A stretch of DNA of 64,000 nt, from NCBI GenBank assembly GCA_944990035.1, contig CALYLX010000142.1:1-64000 (forward strand), written 5' to 3'. Of this stretch, positions 12,341-24,353 are shown in pieces. Below the pieces are notes generated by a model. The model did no database searches. It was not told the DNA's origin and was given only the letters and a program-made list of their open reading frames with translations. Both the position numbers and the translations under genes were made by a program. Source of the DNA: Clitopilus passeckerianus. Taxonomy: Eukaryota > Basidiomycota > Agaricomycetes > Agaricales > Entolomataceae. Each line of letters opens with the position of its first letter. Within the stretch, counting starts at the first letter, position 1.

Positions 12341-15300
12341 TTAGTTATTTAATTTCCATACGCCATCCTTCCCCGTAACGAGACCCTCCTGTCTCGCAGC
12401 CTCCAAGAACGCAGCCAGCTGGTCAGCGGTGCGATCATACCCAGGCGCAAATTTTAACATAGTTTGTATCCGATCTAAAGGTAAAGCACCGAGGTTCGTA
12501 AGCATACCCTGGATAAACTGGTATTTCAAATCGAATTGTCAGCTCAAGCCTTGAGGGAGAGGAGTTGTGATGCATACCTTCCAATAGACACGCATCTGTT
12601 CCGCTTGTTGCTGTTGTGCTGTTGGCGGTGCTGGAAGTTCAGGCGCCGCAGGTGCTACAATGAGTATCATCCATCAGTCGGTAGTTGTGACAGGAACTGA
12701 CAGATGAAACGAACCTGCGCGGCCATGATGACTCGGTCCAGCTGAAGGCTCTTCAGCGACCTCTAATAGTCTGAAAGTTCCTTCCTCGTCTTCTTTCAGC
12801 ACCCCGAGGTCCACCCAGGTCAAAAGTGCTTTCAACGCGGCACTCCTATCACACGACCCAACACCCTTGATCAACTCGTCGATATTCCAGATATCTGTAA
12901 CGGTAGTCAGAGAGAGGCCAACTCGCTGGGAGGTAGGAAATACGACGTACTCTGTTGCGAGAATAGTTCTATGAAAGCAGCTTCCAATGGAGGTACATCA
13001 GCCTGGATCGATCGATCTTCAAGCTGTAGCTCAAGGTGAACCGTTCCGAGATGAGATAGCCACCGAAGGCGCTTATCAGGTTTGAACACGTTGAACTCCT
13101 GGCTATAGGATTCCTGCAGCCTAAACCTCATCAGCAATGATCATGCACGGGCAGAGAGCTGACATACTCGCGAAATTGTCCAGGCATGACGATATCACTT
13201 GTTTCTAGTTCAGGCCAGAAATGTTGCGAAATGATGGTTGGATGAACAATCGACTACAAACGTGGCTTCATTAGTTCAGGCACGACGGAAATGAAATGAC
13301 AGTCACTTACAGGCTTCTGTGACTGCACATGGGTGTCGGTTCGCTTCGAGTCCGTCATGTCCTTCATCATCACCTCGCACACCTGCAAGGCAGTTTCGCC
13401 AAACCGAACCTTGAGGATCTCGACGTTACGACGCTTTAGCACGTGTTAGCGCTGCAGATGACACTCCAGAATTAGTAAGGGCATACCTCCTTCTCGACTT
13501 TCTCAGTATCGTCTCCGCCGATTGCAAGCAGTCTCTGCGCCAGGAGGACTTGTAGCTCCTTGACGAAAAGGCCCTTTGAGTCATATATGCTGACGAGGGT
13601 GCTGATGACGTCACTGGGTTTGTTCGCCCGGAAGTCTGAAAAAAACGCTATCAAGAAAGATTCTAAAAAAATAGTCTTGAATGGATACCTGGTCCTGCGT
13701 CAATGGGTTCCGGCTCCCAGTGCGGGTCGCTATAGTCTTCAACGTCTGGCTGTTGTAGGGGCTGAATTGGCTCGTTCTCATCCACCAGAGAATCACCATT
13801 GTCGTCGTCCCCAACTAGGTTTGCAACGATACTACGGATGGTATCTGGGCGCTCCCTAGAAGTATCTGGGGTCAGTTATAGTCTAAGTGAATAGATCTCC
13901 GACCTCACCTGAGGTATCTTCGTATCGGGTCTGCAACCTTGTACAACAAGACACCAGGAGGATCGATAATCCGCAAGCACTTGATGGTCGCGACGTATTG
14001 CTGGAGTATGAGTTTCGTATCAGCGCCGGGATGTAGCAGCCGTTTACGGTTTCTGCAGACGAGTTAGCTATTGGGACAAATATCTGGAAATTTGGAACAT
14101 ACGCTTGACGGAGCGACTGGACGAGACCTGAACGTTGGTCAACCCGTTGTAGGCATTCCTGGATGGGAGGGTAAGAAATGAGGTCAAGAATGAGGAAGAA
14201 GGAAACGTACTTTGAGGTCTTGTAGCGCCCCCAGCGAATCTGGGTATTCAATGATTATATCGAATATTTCCCGAGTTCTAAAATGCAACGTCAGAAGAGT
14301 ATTTGGATAGATGTGCAGCAACCACACCTGAGGTCGCATAGTGTCTTGTTCATATGAAAGTCAAACCTTGAACCAATGCCTTTGAGCATAGCACGAGCTT
14401 CCTCGGCTACAACGAATCATCAGCAAGCAATTCTGGAATCCACGGAACGAAGACCTACGAGTAGCAGCACCCTTCGCGTAAGGGAACAACATCCACATAA
14501 CCATCTTGTCCGACATCCATGTTCGCAGATCATCAAGCATTGGCCTTGACCACTCGCCCGTACACGTGGCTAAGACGTGCTTTTCGATGTGCTCGTAGCC
14601 ACAGCTAGCGACGACTGCATCGTATCGGTCGAGGAGGCCCAGCAGGTCAAAGGCATTCCACAGTTTGGGGTCTTGGGGTGGTGGCCGTTCAATGGTGGAT
14701 CCGTTTGGTGAAAGTGTTGATTCGACAAGGGCCTTGAATCCACGGGCGAAGGATGGTGGGAGTGACGAGTAGAGAAGGGTTTTGAACTCCAGCGAGAAGG
14801 AGGATGTGAGGGTGGTGCCGAAACTAGATGCGGGATGCGGATTGTGAGCATGGGAAGGCGGCGGCAATGAAGGATGGGGACCTACTCCTTAGTCGGTGCC
14901 CAAGCCATACACCAGCCTGAGATTCGATGTATGAGGTTGAGTATTGAAGCAACGTTGGCCATGTTCTGGCGGAGAGGACGTCAGTTAGCGTGCTAGAGCT
15001 GCAGGGATGTAAAGTACCTCATACTCCTCCATGTAGTGCTGAATGTCGTTCCTAACCAAGGCAAATTTCTGGCGTACGGATTCTGTACATATTTAGCATG
15101 TACACTAGAGATAAAACCCGCTGTGCCTTACCGAGATAAACCTCTAGTAGGGCAGGTAGTCTCCTTGACTGATTGACGATATCCAAAGCTGCTCTGAGCC
15201 TGTGATGGTCTATAAATCGATCAACGGATTCTGCGGGGTGGCATGTCCAAGACGTACCGATGGATTCTTTGGATTTTCTGCTTGGTTCATTAGTTGGCCG

Positions 15301-15485
15301 CAGGAATGCCTCGACTAGTTGCCACGCCTGAAGCTACGGTAAGTCTGTGTTCATCAGAGAAGAAATCCAAGACATACCTGGCTGAAAGCCATTAGTCCTG
15401 ATATGCCAGGCTCTTTCCGGTTGATTTTGGTGAAAGATTCCTGCCATTTTGCAGCAACCTGATGCAGTAGAGCCTCAGTAGCCAT
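12341..15485 (-). CDS. apc2: Anaphase-promoting complex subunit 2 (cullin-like)
   Basis: Cullin subunit of the APC/C ubiquitin ligase; with the RING subunit Apc11 it forms the catalytic core that marks cyclin B and securin for degradation in the nucleus. The start at 15485 gives MATEALLHQVAAKWQESF. About a dozen exons separated by short introns follow. Recognisable parts in order are an N-terminal helical-repeat region with the segment EYPDSLGALQDLKECLQRVD near 14150-14260, an exon with FRANKPSDVISTLVSIYDS near 13470-13630, the cullin homology segment FRLQESYSQEFNVFKPDKR at about 13060-13130, and the C-terminal winged helix (12341-12529) QGMLTNLGALPLDRIQTML, typical of Apc2. Every exon I checked stays open. 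It is an essential single-copy gene, so its presence here marks the transition from subtelomere to core sequence. Confidence 0.9.
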
Positions 15486-15778
15486 TTGGGACGATGTTGG
15501 TGCAAGGCAGAGATGCGCAAATCGGATTCCGGATGAAGGATCAATCGAGTCATGTGATCTTGAGTTTAGCGGGCATGATCAAACGCGTCGCGATGCGTCC
15601 CAAGCAAACCCTTCATCGCTTGTAGATTCTGGGCGCACTTACGTCTTCATATCTCTAAGTAGTTACCTTTATCGTAGGAGCCATCTTGCTTCTCTCTGAG
15701 GCTCTAAGGTGAAACCCGAGCCCATTGCCAAGTCTAGCCCGAGGTGCGTGATCGAATGTCACAGCTGTCACTCAAGTG
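15486..15778. promoter_or_regulatory. Shared divergent promoter region
   Basis: About 290 bases separate the start codons of apc2 (minus) and a small plus-strand gene. I see no clear TATA box. A bidirectional promoter is inferred from spacing alone. Confidence 0.4.
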
Positions 15779-16050
15779 ATGGCGAAGATTGACCGTGAGG
15801 CGCTTACCTTGACTTTCAATTCATCCTCCAGGATCTTCGACTCGGCCAACGAAGCCGCTCTACTCAAAAGCCGCATCCAAACGACAAGATATCATACTTC
15901 CGCCTTAAATCCGAACGAATATCCCAGGGTATGTCTTCTCTCATTTTTGAAACATTGCTCTCTCCTTGCTCTCTGCTCACTTTTCGTTCGGTAGATTTGC
16001 AGATGACAAAACTCGACATACCCAGGCGCGAGCGGAAAGCCGCAATGTGA
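15779..16050 (+). CDS. Small hypothetical protein, one intron
   Basis: Not recognised. Exon 1 (15779-15928) begins MAKIDREALTLTFNSSSRIF and ends NEYPR at a GTATGT donor. Splicing to the acceptor before 16003 gives MTKLDIPRRERKAAM and a stop, for 65 residues with a basic end. An alternative acceptor ten bases upstream gives an early stop. The frame starting ADDKTRHTQARAESRN in another phase also looks coding-like, so the 3' model is uncertain. It sits head-to-head with apc2. The length and charge would suit a small organelle or ribosome-associated protein, but nothing in the sequence proves this. Confidence 0.45.
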
Positions 16051-16177
16051 TGTTTCGCATATCCTCTGTCCTTGGCAGCGATCTCGAAGGCGAAGGTAAA
16101 TCATACCTTAATATTTAAGGTGTGCTCCAGCTGACGAGTTCAAGCAGGACTCCTACGTCAATACCTACTTCCACAAA

Positions 16178-17175
16178 ATGGTCTCCAAACTTTCCACTCC
16201 TTTTATCTTGGCCCTCGCAGCTAGTGTTGCTGCTGTTCGGAACAGTCTCTATGTCCTTCATGAAGTCGAATCGCCTGGTTTAGGCCTGGATGGATTGACG
16301 CCTATTGGCGTACAGAGGGCTTCAACCTGCATTCCTAATGTCAGTTCTCCAGTCCCTTATGCTTAAAGATGTCTCAACTAAATTTGGTCTAGGTCTTCGC
16401 AAACAAAGGCATCGGTAAAATTATCTCCTGCACCCCGGATCTCATTACTGGCGCCTGTTGGACTGCTGTTTCATCGGTTCAACCGCTTGCTGACCAGCTT
16501 GGCCTGGAGGTCGACACTTCCTGGTAGGTACCTGACATTCTGATATTGGGCGCATCACCTGATACATACCGAACAGCGGTAATGGGGAAGACGCAGACGA
16601 CGACTGCGTGAACAACCTTATCAACGACTTCGCTGCCACTAGCACTCAAGCTATCCTTGTGGTCTGGGTAAGCGTGATTGCTGGTGACCGCTCCATACGC
16701 CTAACTAACCATTTCCTGACAGGACGCTGGTGATGAGGACAACTTCTATGAAAACATCGATATCGAACTCCCTGAAAGTGATGATGATGACGAGGGAGCG
16801 ATATATCAGTACGTCTTCTTCTCTCAAGTTCCTTCGCTCCTTGTTCTTATAACTCTTTTTCTCTACAGTCACGACGAATATGTCACGATTCGTGGTGGCG
16901 CCTTCATAGGCTTTGCCTCACAAGACTGTCCCGATATTGACGGCCAAGCACCTGGAACTGGGGTCTACTCGAAGCAGGCAGCACCTTCAGACTCCAAAGG
17001 GACCGACGCGCCAGCCTCAGATAGCGAGTCGCTTCCTCCTGCGGACTCCACGACCGACGCGCCGCCCGCGGAATCTGCCCCAGCTGCCAAGAAAAGGGGC
17101 TTGATGAGGAGGTCACTGAAGATGAGGGAGGTGAAGCCGAGGCAGAGGAGGTCCGTGTCGAGGCTTTCTGCCTGA
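16178..17175 (+). CDS. Secreted phosphoglycerate-mutase-fold pseudoenzyme
   Basis: Five exons (16178-16339, 16393-16523, 16577-16667, 16723-16808, 16869-17175) give 258 residues, all junctions in phase. Residues 1-19 are a signal peptide. The body follows fungal secreted histidine-phosphatase-like proteins: LYVLHEVESPG in place of the catalytic LYLIRHGEKP, then LTPIGVQRA, VFANKGIGKIISCTPD, VQPLADQLGLEVDTSC, INDFAATSTQAILVVW and FASQDCPDIDG. The RHG motif is HEV here, and the usual WEH after the ILVVW strand is WDA, so both catalytic histidines are missing while Cys and core positions persist. The C-terminus adds a Ser/Pro/Asp linker and a basic stretch (KKRGLMRRSLKMREVKPRQR) with several dibasic sites. 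A non-catalytic secreted role is inferred. Confidence 0.8.
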
Positions 17176-18900
17176 AGTTGATGCTTGGGAGCTTCGCCTC
17201 GCTATAAAATGCATCTCGTTCCTTATATGAGACCTGCCGTTGAAAGTTATAAGTTTTGTGGACTTTTATTCTTATTCGTATTATATCGTATACCACCATC
17301 TCTTACCACACGTAAACACACTCTTTTGGACTTTGTGCTCCTTCCCGTTAGCTTGACCCTCGTCGTGAGGTCGATACCCGACTTCAATGATACATGGTGT
17401 ATTACATAGTCACACTATGTTCACAATCCAGAAACTAGAAACTGGTACTTACAGAGGAGCAAACTACGCTATCCCTGACCCGGTCGAAAATCCCAAGCAC
17501 AAAATCGAATGGTCGATGAAATGCCAGCATCAACAACGATCAACAAGCTCCCTCCATACACCCACCAGGGCTCCTACCATTCCAACCTTCAGTCGGACCT
17601 TTCAAGCCTCCATAGAAGTCTACAATGGCGGTTATGCATATGGGATGCGGCTTGCCGTTTTCTCCCTGTATGACTGGCTGGGAGGGGTCCCACCTTCAAT
17701 GCCTCATGAGGATTATAGCCTGGGACTCATACGAAGGTAGGTCCTTTCGGCTAAAGGGAGAATTCAAAGGAATCTCGCACGGCAGAATTTCAAGGGCCAA
17801 GAACTAAGTTCATGTAAAATAAGCCTGCTCGGTCGCGTTGAACCCAACCAGAGTCTCGCCATCTTGTCACCATCCCGATGGCTGAGCGATAGAAGATTCC
17901 GACCGCAACAAAGAGTATGTTTTCAGGCAAAAAACCGAAAAATTGGCTCGCCAATGTGGCGAAGGGGTAAGTTCAGACCCAACAGCCGAAATACTTTCCT
18001 TAGAGCCGTACTGACCACCGGTTGCTTCGGGTTCCTTCGACACGGATACGAGTGAATTTGGGTCAAACTGGACAGAACTACGTGAGATACGAGTAAACGG
18101 ATTACTAAGGCTATTTCTTACCTCCCTTATGTGGTTGTAGGCATCCTCGGGGTCTGGCAGGAGGTAGCGGTCTAAAAAATATGATAGTGAATTCGGTGAC
18201 ATATGTACTAACGCCCTGTATCTCTATCTCTAATTCGGTATCAATAAGGCTCTAAAATATCTATATGGTAGCCTAAGCTTGCGCTGAACCGAAGCTGCTG
18301 CAACCAGTGTTCCTTGGGGTGATTGAGGCCCCTGAATTACGAAAGCAACGTTGGGACACATTGACACATTAAATTTGAGCTAGTCGTGTCATTCCCTACG
18401 TTCTATTGACCACCACCATTCTCCCTATCAACCCTGATGCTGTAAGGAGTCCATGATGCGCAGTGACGCGTAATCAGGATTCACTGGAATAGTAGGTAGC
18501 TTACACAGTGAAGATCGAAATATAGGTCAGCTAACTTTCCGTGGCGGAGTGGGTGATGGGGAATCAGTATGCTGCATAAAGGACGAAATAGACAGGAAAA
18601 ATAGAAGCCGATGGATCCCAGAAAACAATTACGACATACGTGGATAGCAGGATAATGTCCGAGGAAGTCTACTCGTATGAAAATGTACCGTTGACAACAC
18701 CGAGAATAGTATCTTCACGGGATTGGAAACGTGAGCAACGGCGAAGTACCGAGGGATTAGAGCTTAGGGTAAAGTCTTTTTGGACGTTCATGAGGGAGGA
18801 TAGAGGGACACAATATGAAGCCAAATCCTACGCTAGTCGGTAAATGCATCGTTACCAGATCGCCGCCCGAGGGTGCGTTGATGGACGTGAAATCACAACG
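17176..18900. other. Intergenic, no supported gene
   Basis: Only short unsupported frames. A minus-strand frame at 17867-18202 (starting MSPNSLSYFLDRYLLPDP) contains two plausible intron boundaries and could be a small gene, but I could not build a model that holds. Confidence 0.45.
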
Positions 18901-21900
18901 AGCACCGTAACTGCAAGGGAACGAGGTTCTCGAAACCGACGAGAAAGATTCTACTTCCTCCCCTGTCGGCGTGGGCGCCGGGGTAAATGGGGTTGGCCAA
19001 CACTTCCGGGTCATGAAGATGCGACCCTTGAGATTAATCATAGGTAATCCTTGTGGTCAAAGATGAGGTAACGTTGAATGTGAGATAAGGGTGGGTTAGA
19101 GCATAGTAGTGCCAGAAAGAAAGGCATGGGGCTTGGGGAATACCCCGGAGAAATGTTGACGTCCGGCCAATCCAAAACGAACGCCCATTTGCACTTCTTA
19201 TAGAGGGCCCCAAGACGAGGCTCTCGACGCCAACGAGCGAGGATAACATGTTCCCAATTTTTTTCGTTTGGACATGAGAGCACAGCCACAGGCCCGTACA
19301 AGGTGGGTTGGCGATCGGAGAGAACGCATTCGTGACCAAGATAGAGGAGCAGAGCTTGGACTCCGAGAACATTCGTTATCGAGGATGCCGGCGCCAGTAC
19401 CGGAAGTGTACACGTGAATGCCGAATATGAGTTGGATAGAAGGTCGCAGAACCTCGCTGTGCTGGTGATGGTGTTACTACTGCTGCAGCGGGTCCTCAAC
19501 GCTCCGGAGAGAATTGCCCCCAACATGTAGATGCAATTCTGAGGCGGCACCTTGAAGCTAGGATCCAGGCAGGTGGTCTTCATCTTCTCCGAGCTCGGCG
19601 GATTCCTATCCTTCATCACCAACTCCCACCGTTCGAAATCCATTCCAGCTAACGCTCGGCATGAGAGCATCGTCAAGCACCCTCCCAAGCTTGCCTCCCC
19701 AACGTACTCCTGAATCCCGACTCCAAACACGACCAGTTGCGTTCGTTCGTTATGACCCAGGTCATATCCTCCAACTTCAGAGCTTCATGCCGAATGGGAT
19801 ATGCAACATCGCGCGAAAGATGGCAGATAGAAGGCGACATTATTGCCTGCGGGTACGAGTAGCATGACCGGTTGTGAGGACGAAACCGGTGGATGGGATG
19901 CAGCTTGGCTGGGGTTGACGTATGCGGTATTCATCCGAATGACCATCTTCGGATCTTGAGCCGAAGGTTTATCCAGGTCGACCCTCCAGCGTAGGTCTTG
20001 AGCCCTCGGAATCTTCATCGCCCCACCCCACCCCATCTTCGTTCATACCCCTTCGACCCATCTCCCAACAGCGACCCCTACGTCTCCCACTTCTCCCTGA
20101 TCGCGGATTGGGGAGGCTAACAAGGGACGGGAGGTGGCCCAGCACTCCCGGGTCCATAGTAGACGCGACACAGTCGTTTCCTCTGGTCCAAGCCATAGAC
20201 AACTTCCAGGGATATGGGGACGTAGGTCAAAGAGTCCCCGTGGAAGGATCGGGTGTGGCTCAATGACATTGAGGACGCGGTCTTGGTGGCGAAGACGCAG
20301 GTGTGGACATGGGATGTGGTAGCCCTGGCAGCCAGGACTGGACCCAATTTAAAGCTTTCGCCCACTTTCGACTGTCCCTCCTCTCCATCCCCGCTCGCCC
20401 AAAGGCTTCTTGCTCAGGACCACGGCCTCAACAAGCTTCCTCGGATCTCTCCTCCCATGCTCCCACCACAGATATTGCCCAAACGTTTCCTGACAAATAC
20501 AGGAGGTTGGGGCGGCAGATGGTGCTGATGACGGGTTTCTTCCCGTATCTCAACCCGTCTGCTAGAGTTTAAGTGGATCTTTGCAGCACGACACCAAAGA
20601 CTGGAAGTCCAAGCGAGGTTCCAGAACCTGGAGGCGTGAGGCCATTTTGACGGGCTCGTAGATTCAAATTACGCGCTTGCCGAGGGTGGCAACCAACACG
20701 ACGTTCCCCGACGTTCCCCAGGAATACGACGACGAGCAAAAAGGGCAGGTCGGCTCCGGTGTCGACGCATTGAAGGTGTATGCGTGGGGATTGGATTTGG
20801 GAGATGCAATCTTCGCGACGGTGGAACATTCGGCCTTTGTAGTCGTCTAGGAGGCACAGAGAGAGCTGACGTTGACGCATGTGTAGCGCGTCGTATCCAT
20901 AGGAAGCAGCCTTCGTTGCGAATACGCTGACGCGTGTAGAACTTCACAATATGAACCAATGCCGACGGTCTATGGGCCTGGGGTGCGACGAAGTTTTCGG
21001 GAGCTTGGAGAGTGAAAGAGTAAAAGCTCCTGCTGATAGTAATGCCGAGGGAGCTGACGAAGGTGAGAATGAAAAGAGAGCTATAGTCTTCATCGGGTGT
21101 TCTGCCTACGAGGTCGTGTGGGAGGCACATGAGCGAGCGAACTTCAAGGTCAACTCCTGGATCCTGGATTGACGTTGTCGATTTCCTGCATAATGTGTTT
21201 GTACAGTATGTGTATGCGTGTGCGCAGATTTGGATGGGTGTGATGAAGGTCGGTCTTCAGGTGCCTTTGAGCACGATTTCGACAGCCTCGCCGCCTCAAC
21301 ACATCTCTCCCTAGCCATCCGTATGCGGCTGCAGATGCAGGCGGGGTGTGGGAGAACATGTGTTGTTCGTGGAATACGAGCTTGGGAGCAGGGAGGACGG
21401 AAAGAAGTTTCGGTTGTTGCAGGTGTTGGTGGTAGGAGGGAGGAGAATGGCTTTATCCATCAACTTAGCAACGCGAATGCATGCTCGTAGCCGCAGGGAG
21501 AATATAGCGCTGAATGTTGAATGTTGGTCATATGGCCATGGACCGAGGATGGACAGGCGACAAGGACGAGGCTCAAGTGGGGGTTGGGAAAGTTGACGCA
21601 AGAGGTGCCACATCTGCAGAGAACATCTAGTCTTGCCTCGTTGTGTTCTTGCGCGCCCCTAGGATGTGAGCCGAGCATGGAGTCGTCTGTGAGGAAGCTG
21701 ATCAGGACAAGCATTAGAAATACGTGCAAGATGGACGAACCGTTGATTAATGATTCATTGAGGCTTCCCGTTCTCATCTGAGTACGTACATAGCTTGCAG
21801 AGCAGCGCTTGGCGCTCAGTGCCAATGGACAACATTCGGAGTTAGCCTGCGCAAATGTCCGAAACTCTGAGAAGGGCCTCAGATTCATTTCTCCTAACCT
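18900..21900. repeat. Decayed repetitive/gene-relic block
   Basis: Dense overlapping frames without coherent exons. Stretches are shared in degraded form with 27100-28900, for example the segments near 21187 and 27966 (CCTGC..TAATGT). A minus-strand open stretch at 19038-19730 (230 codons) and another at 20569-20880 look like remnants of coding sequence, but I do not recognise a family. Confidence 0.45.
21835..21872. repeat. Hairpin repeat, degenerate copy
   Basis: A diverged copy of the short inverted repeat better preserved at 28860-28896 and 44124-44160. The left arm TTCGGAGTT is intact; the right arm is changed (AACTCTGAGAA). Confidence 0.55.
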
Positions 21901-22289
21901 GTTGCCAATCATCCCTGTCCATCAGTAGGTACTCTGGTATCTGACTGTTTAACTTGGCGACAAAGATCATTCCGGCCAAGGATCTAGATATATATGCCTC
22001 GAAGCTGGGATCAGCCCTCATATCTGAGCCAACGTAGAAGCCAGGTCCGTGCTAGCCACCTTTAGCTAGAACGGTCTGCACATACACCAAGTTCGTACCG
22101 TAGGCATTAGTGCTTTCTTTTGCCAACCGGATATGTCTGGATACACTCTGGGATGTTGCTCTTGCCTGCTCATCTGCTCATTTCTCTGCCCATCCGTGAT
22201 TCATTCCTCACCTCCTCTATAACGCATCTGGCCTAATCGCTTTCTTTCCCCCGGAATTACCTCACTAGCACAGCGGAAACTACGGTTAC

Positions 22290-22810
22290 TATGTACGAAC
22301 TGGTAGCCTCGGAAGGCGCAAGCTTGAAGATACATGTTTTATCGTGTTTCTACGTGATCGACTGGAAGGGAACCACGTGGTTTCAGACGGTGGTGATACT
22401 CGCAGTTATCTTTCGAAGTTCGTCACTTTTTCCCATCTCATCGATATGCGCTTTCCTAATACCCTCTCTAGTAGGCGGCGCGTCGACACCATTTCTTGGT
22501 TTTGGTCATACGAGAAGAGCTACCTCCAAGGAACGTCAACGGGACAGGGCCCATCCTCCGTCTTGAGGCATATGGTGTCAAAGCATCTGATAGCTGAGAC
22601 TATTGCTCTCAAGCCTCGACACCCGTCAACTCGCTCATCTCCAATCCAAACTTTTAGACGGCACATCTTCGTCTCTTTTCACGGCTTTTAAGTTTCTCCA
22701 CCTCAATTGTGCTCGTCCCCTGTCTTGTCGTGCTATAATATTCAAAAACTCTTGAGGCTCGGAATAGGCTCCAGCTTGTCTCTTGTATTACGTAGGCTTT
22801 TTGTAGTATA
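22290..22810. repeat. Dispersed repeat R2, copy 1
   Basis: Shares stretches with 25690-26030, 29340-29810 and 40140-40600. Examples are GCATCTGATAGCTGAG at about 22585 and 29695, CAAGGCTCGGAATA-like sequence before TATTACGTA at the end, and a coding-like part (KIHVLSCFYVIDWKGTT) matching RIHTGLCFYMIHSKGTT of the gene at 39877-40331. It looks like a decayed copy of a gene or transposon. It flanks the repeat-exon gene. Confidence 0.6.
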
Positions 22811-23282
22811 CGGAACGAATACGTATGTGATGGACCCAAAATTTGACTTGCGGTCATTTAAGGATCTCAATGCCCTACAGCGTATTCGGGAGAATATCCT
22901 TTTCCTCCCTCAATATATCCTAAGAATCGTGTGTGTTCAGAAGATTCAGGTAACACTTATTGAGCGACTCGGTTATACTTAGGGAAAACCCAGATATATT
23001 GTTCGCAGTAATGAAATACAAGTACAGTCACTGGACAGGTCGCAGAACAAAGTAATCAGAACAGCATCAGTCGAAAGCCCAACCAACGAAGAGTTTTTGT
23101 AGAAAGTATGCGAAGAGGGTCATGTAAGAACGAAAAAAGAACGAAGAAGAACGAAGCAAAGTCCACAAACAAGTTCAGAAAATGTCGCTACCTCGTAAGA
23201 AGCTAACGGAAAGCCTAGAAGTCTATTGATTAGAGACGCCGACTCGTTCATCGAGCTCGAAGGTCTCACCTTGCCCTTGCAT

Positions 23283-24283
23283 TTATTTGCCGTGGTCGTC
23301 CTTGCCAGGGCGGCAATGCTAAGGGGGAAACGGTTAGATACAGTGATGGAGTCTATCAGAATAAACCCCTTACCTTCTTGCCGTCTTTCCAATAGCAGTC
23401 TTTGCCGTGGTCGTCATCGCGGCAAATCTAAAACGGACATTAGGGGTTACATTGGCAAAAATGTACTCCATAATCTTACCTTTTTGCCATTCTTCCAATA
23501 ACAGTCCTTGTCATGGTCATCATTACGGCAGATCTGAAATGAGAATATTAAATACAACAACGACGATAGTCGTCTACCACCTGCCTTCCTACCATCCTTC
23601 CAATAACAGTCTTTGTCGTGATCGTCGTGGGGGCAGACCTGTTATGGTAAGCGTCAGATACAGTGGCCATATTTTGAACGGTCTACGAGCCCATACCTTC
23701 CTACCGTTCTTCCAGTAACAGCCTTTGTCGTGATCATCATCATCCCGACAAATCTATTATGGGAAGGAATCGTTAGCCCTAATGAATGAGTGTACAGGCT
23801 TGCCAGTTCTTACCTTCTTCCCGTTCTTCCAATAGCAGTCCTTGTCATCGTCGTCGTCGCGACAGATCTATGACGGGAAACTTAGATACAGTAAGAGCTG
23901 CTATGATCGTCTATATCTCACCTTCTTCCCATTCTTCCAATAGCAGTCCTTGTCGTAATCGTCATGGCGGCAAATCTGGAAAAGACATCAGATACAGCGA
24001 TGCGACGGATGACTGATTAGATATTCATACCTTTTTACCGTTCTTCCAGTAGCAGTCTTTGTCGTGGTCCTTGTCAGGGCGACAATGCTAGAAGGAATTC
24101 GGTTAATACATCAGATTTTGGATCGTTCGTTCGTCGAAAATGCCATACCTTCTTTCCGTTTTTCCAATAGCAGTCAAGGTCGTGACCTTTGTCGGGACCG
24201 TCACCGCGAGGAAGAACTCCAGCGACAACACTGCCGACCAAGGCACTGAGGACGAGAGCGAAGAGAGGATTAAAGAACTTCAT
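23283..24283 (-). CDS. Secreted exon-repeat protein A (CYWK repeats)
   Basis: Nine exons (24283-24149, 24087-24031, 23975-23922, 23867-23814, 23753-23697, 23638-23585, 23533-23480, 23427-23374, 23318-23283) give 184 residues. Exon 1 encodes a signal peptide (MKFFNPLFALVLSALVGSVV, cleavage near AGVLPRG) and the first half-unit ending CYWKNGKK. Exons 2-8 each encode exactly one 18- or 19-residue repeat such as ICRNDDHDKDCYWKNGKK, with two Cys eight or nine residues apart. All introns are phase 0 and 51-61 bases, and each exon ends on the Lys-Lys codons, so AAG doubles as the 5' splice consensus. Exon 6 uses a GC donor. The last exon is HCRPGKDDHGK and stop, much shorter than in the paralogue. 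I know no family for it. Candidates are a multi-copy peptide precursor, a metal- or Ca-binding wall protein, or an effector. Confidence 0.85.
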
Positions 24284-24345
24284 TAGAGAGGCGTAGAAGT
24301 TAACAGAAAGCTTGAAGCTGAAGATTCTACGAAGTGAGCTGAGGG

Positions 24346-24353
24346 CTTTTATA
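24346..24353 (-). promoter_or_regulatory. TATA box of exon-repeat gene A
   Basis: TATAAAAG on the minus strand, about 65 bases upstream of the ATG at 24283. The same element (TATAAAG) sits at the matching place before gene B. Confidence 0.65.

Noticed and set aside
19038..19730. 230-codon minus-strand ORF as a gene
   Set aside because: No domain, no codon or splice support, and it lies in a block of decayed repeats with several overlapping long frames.
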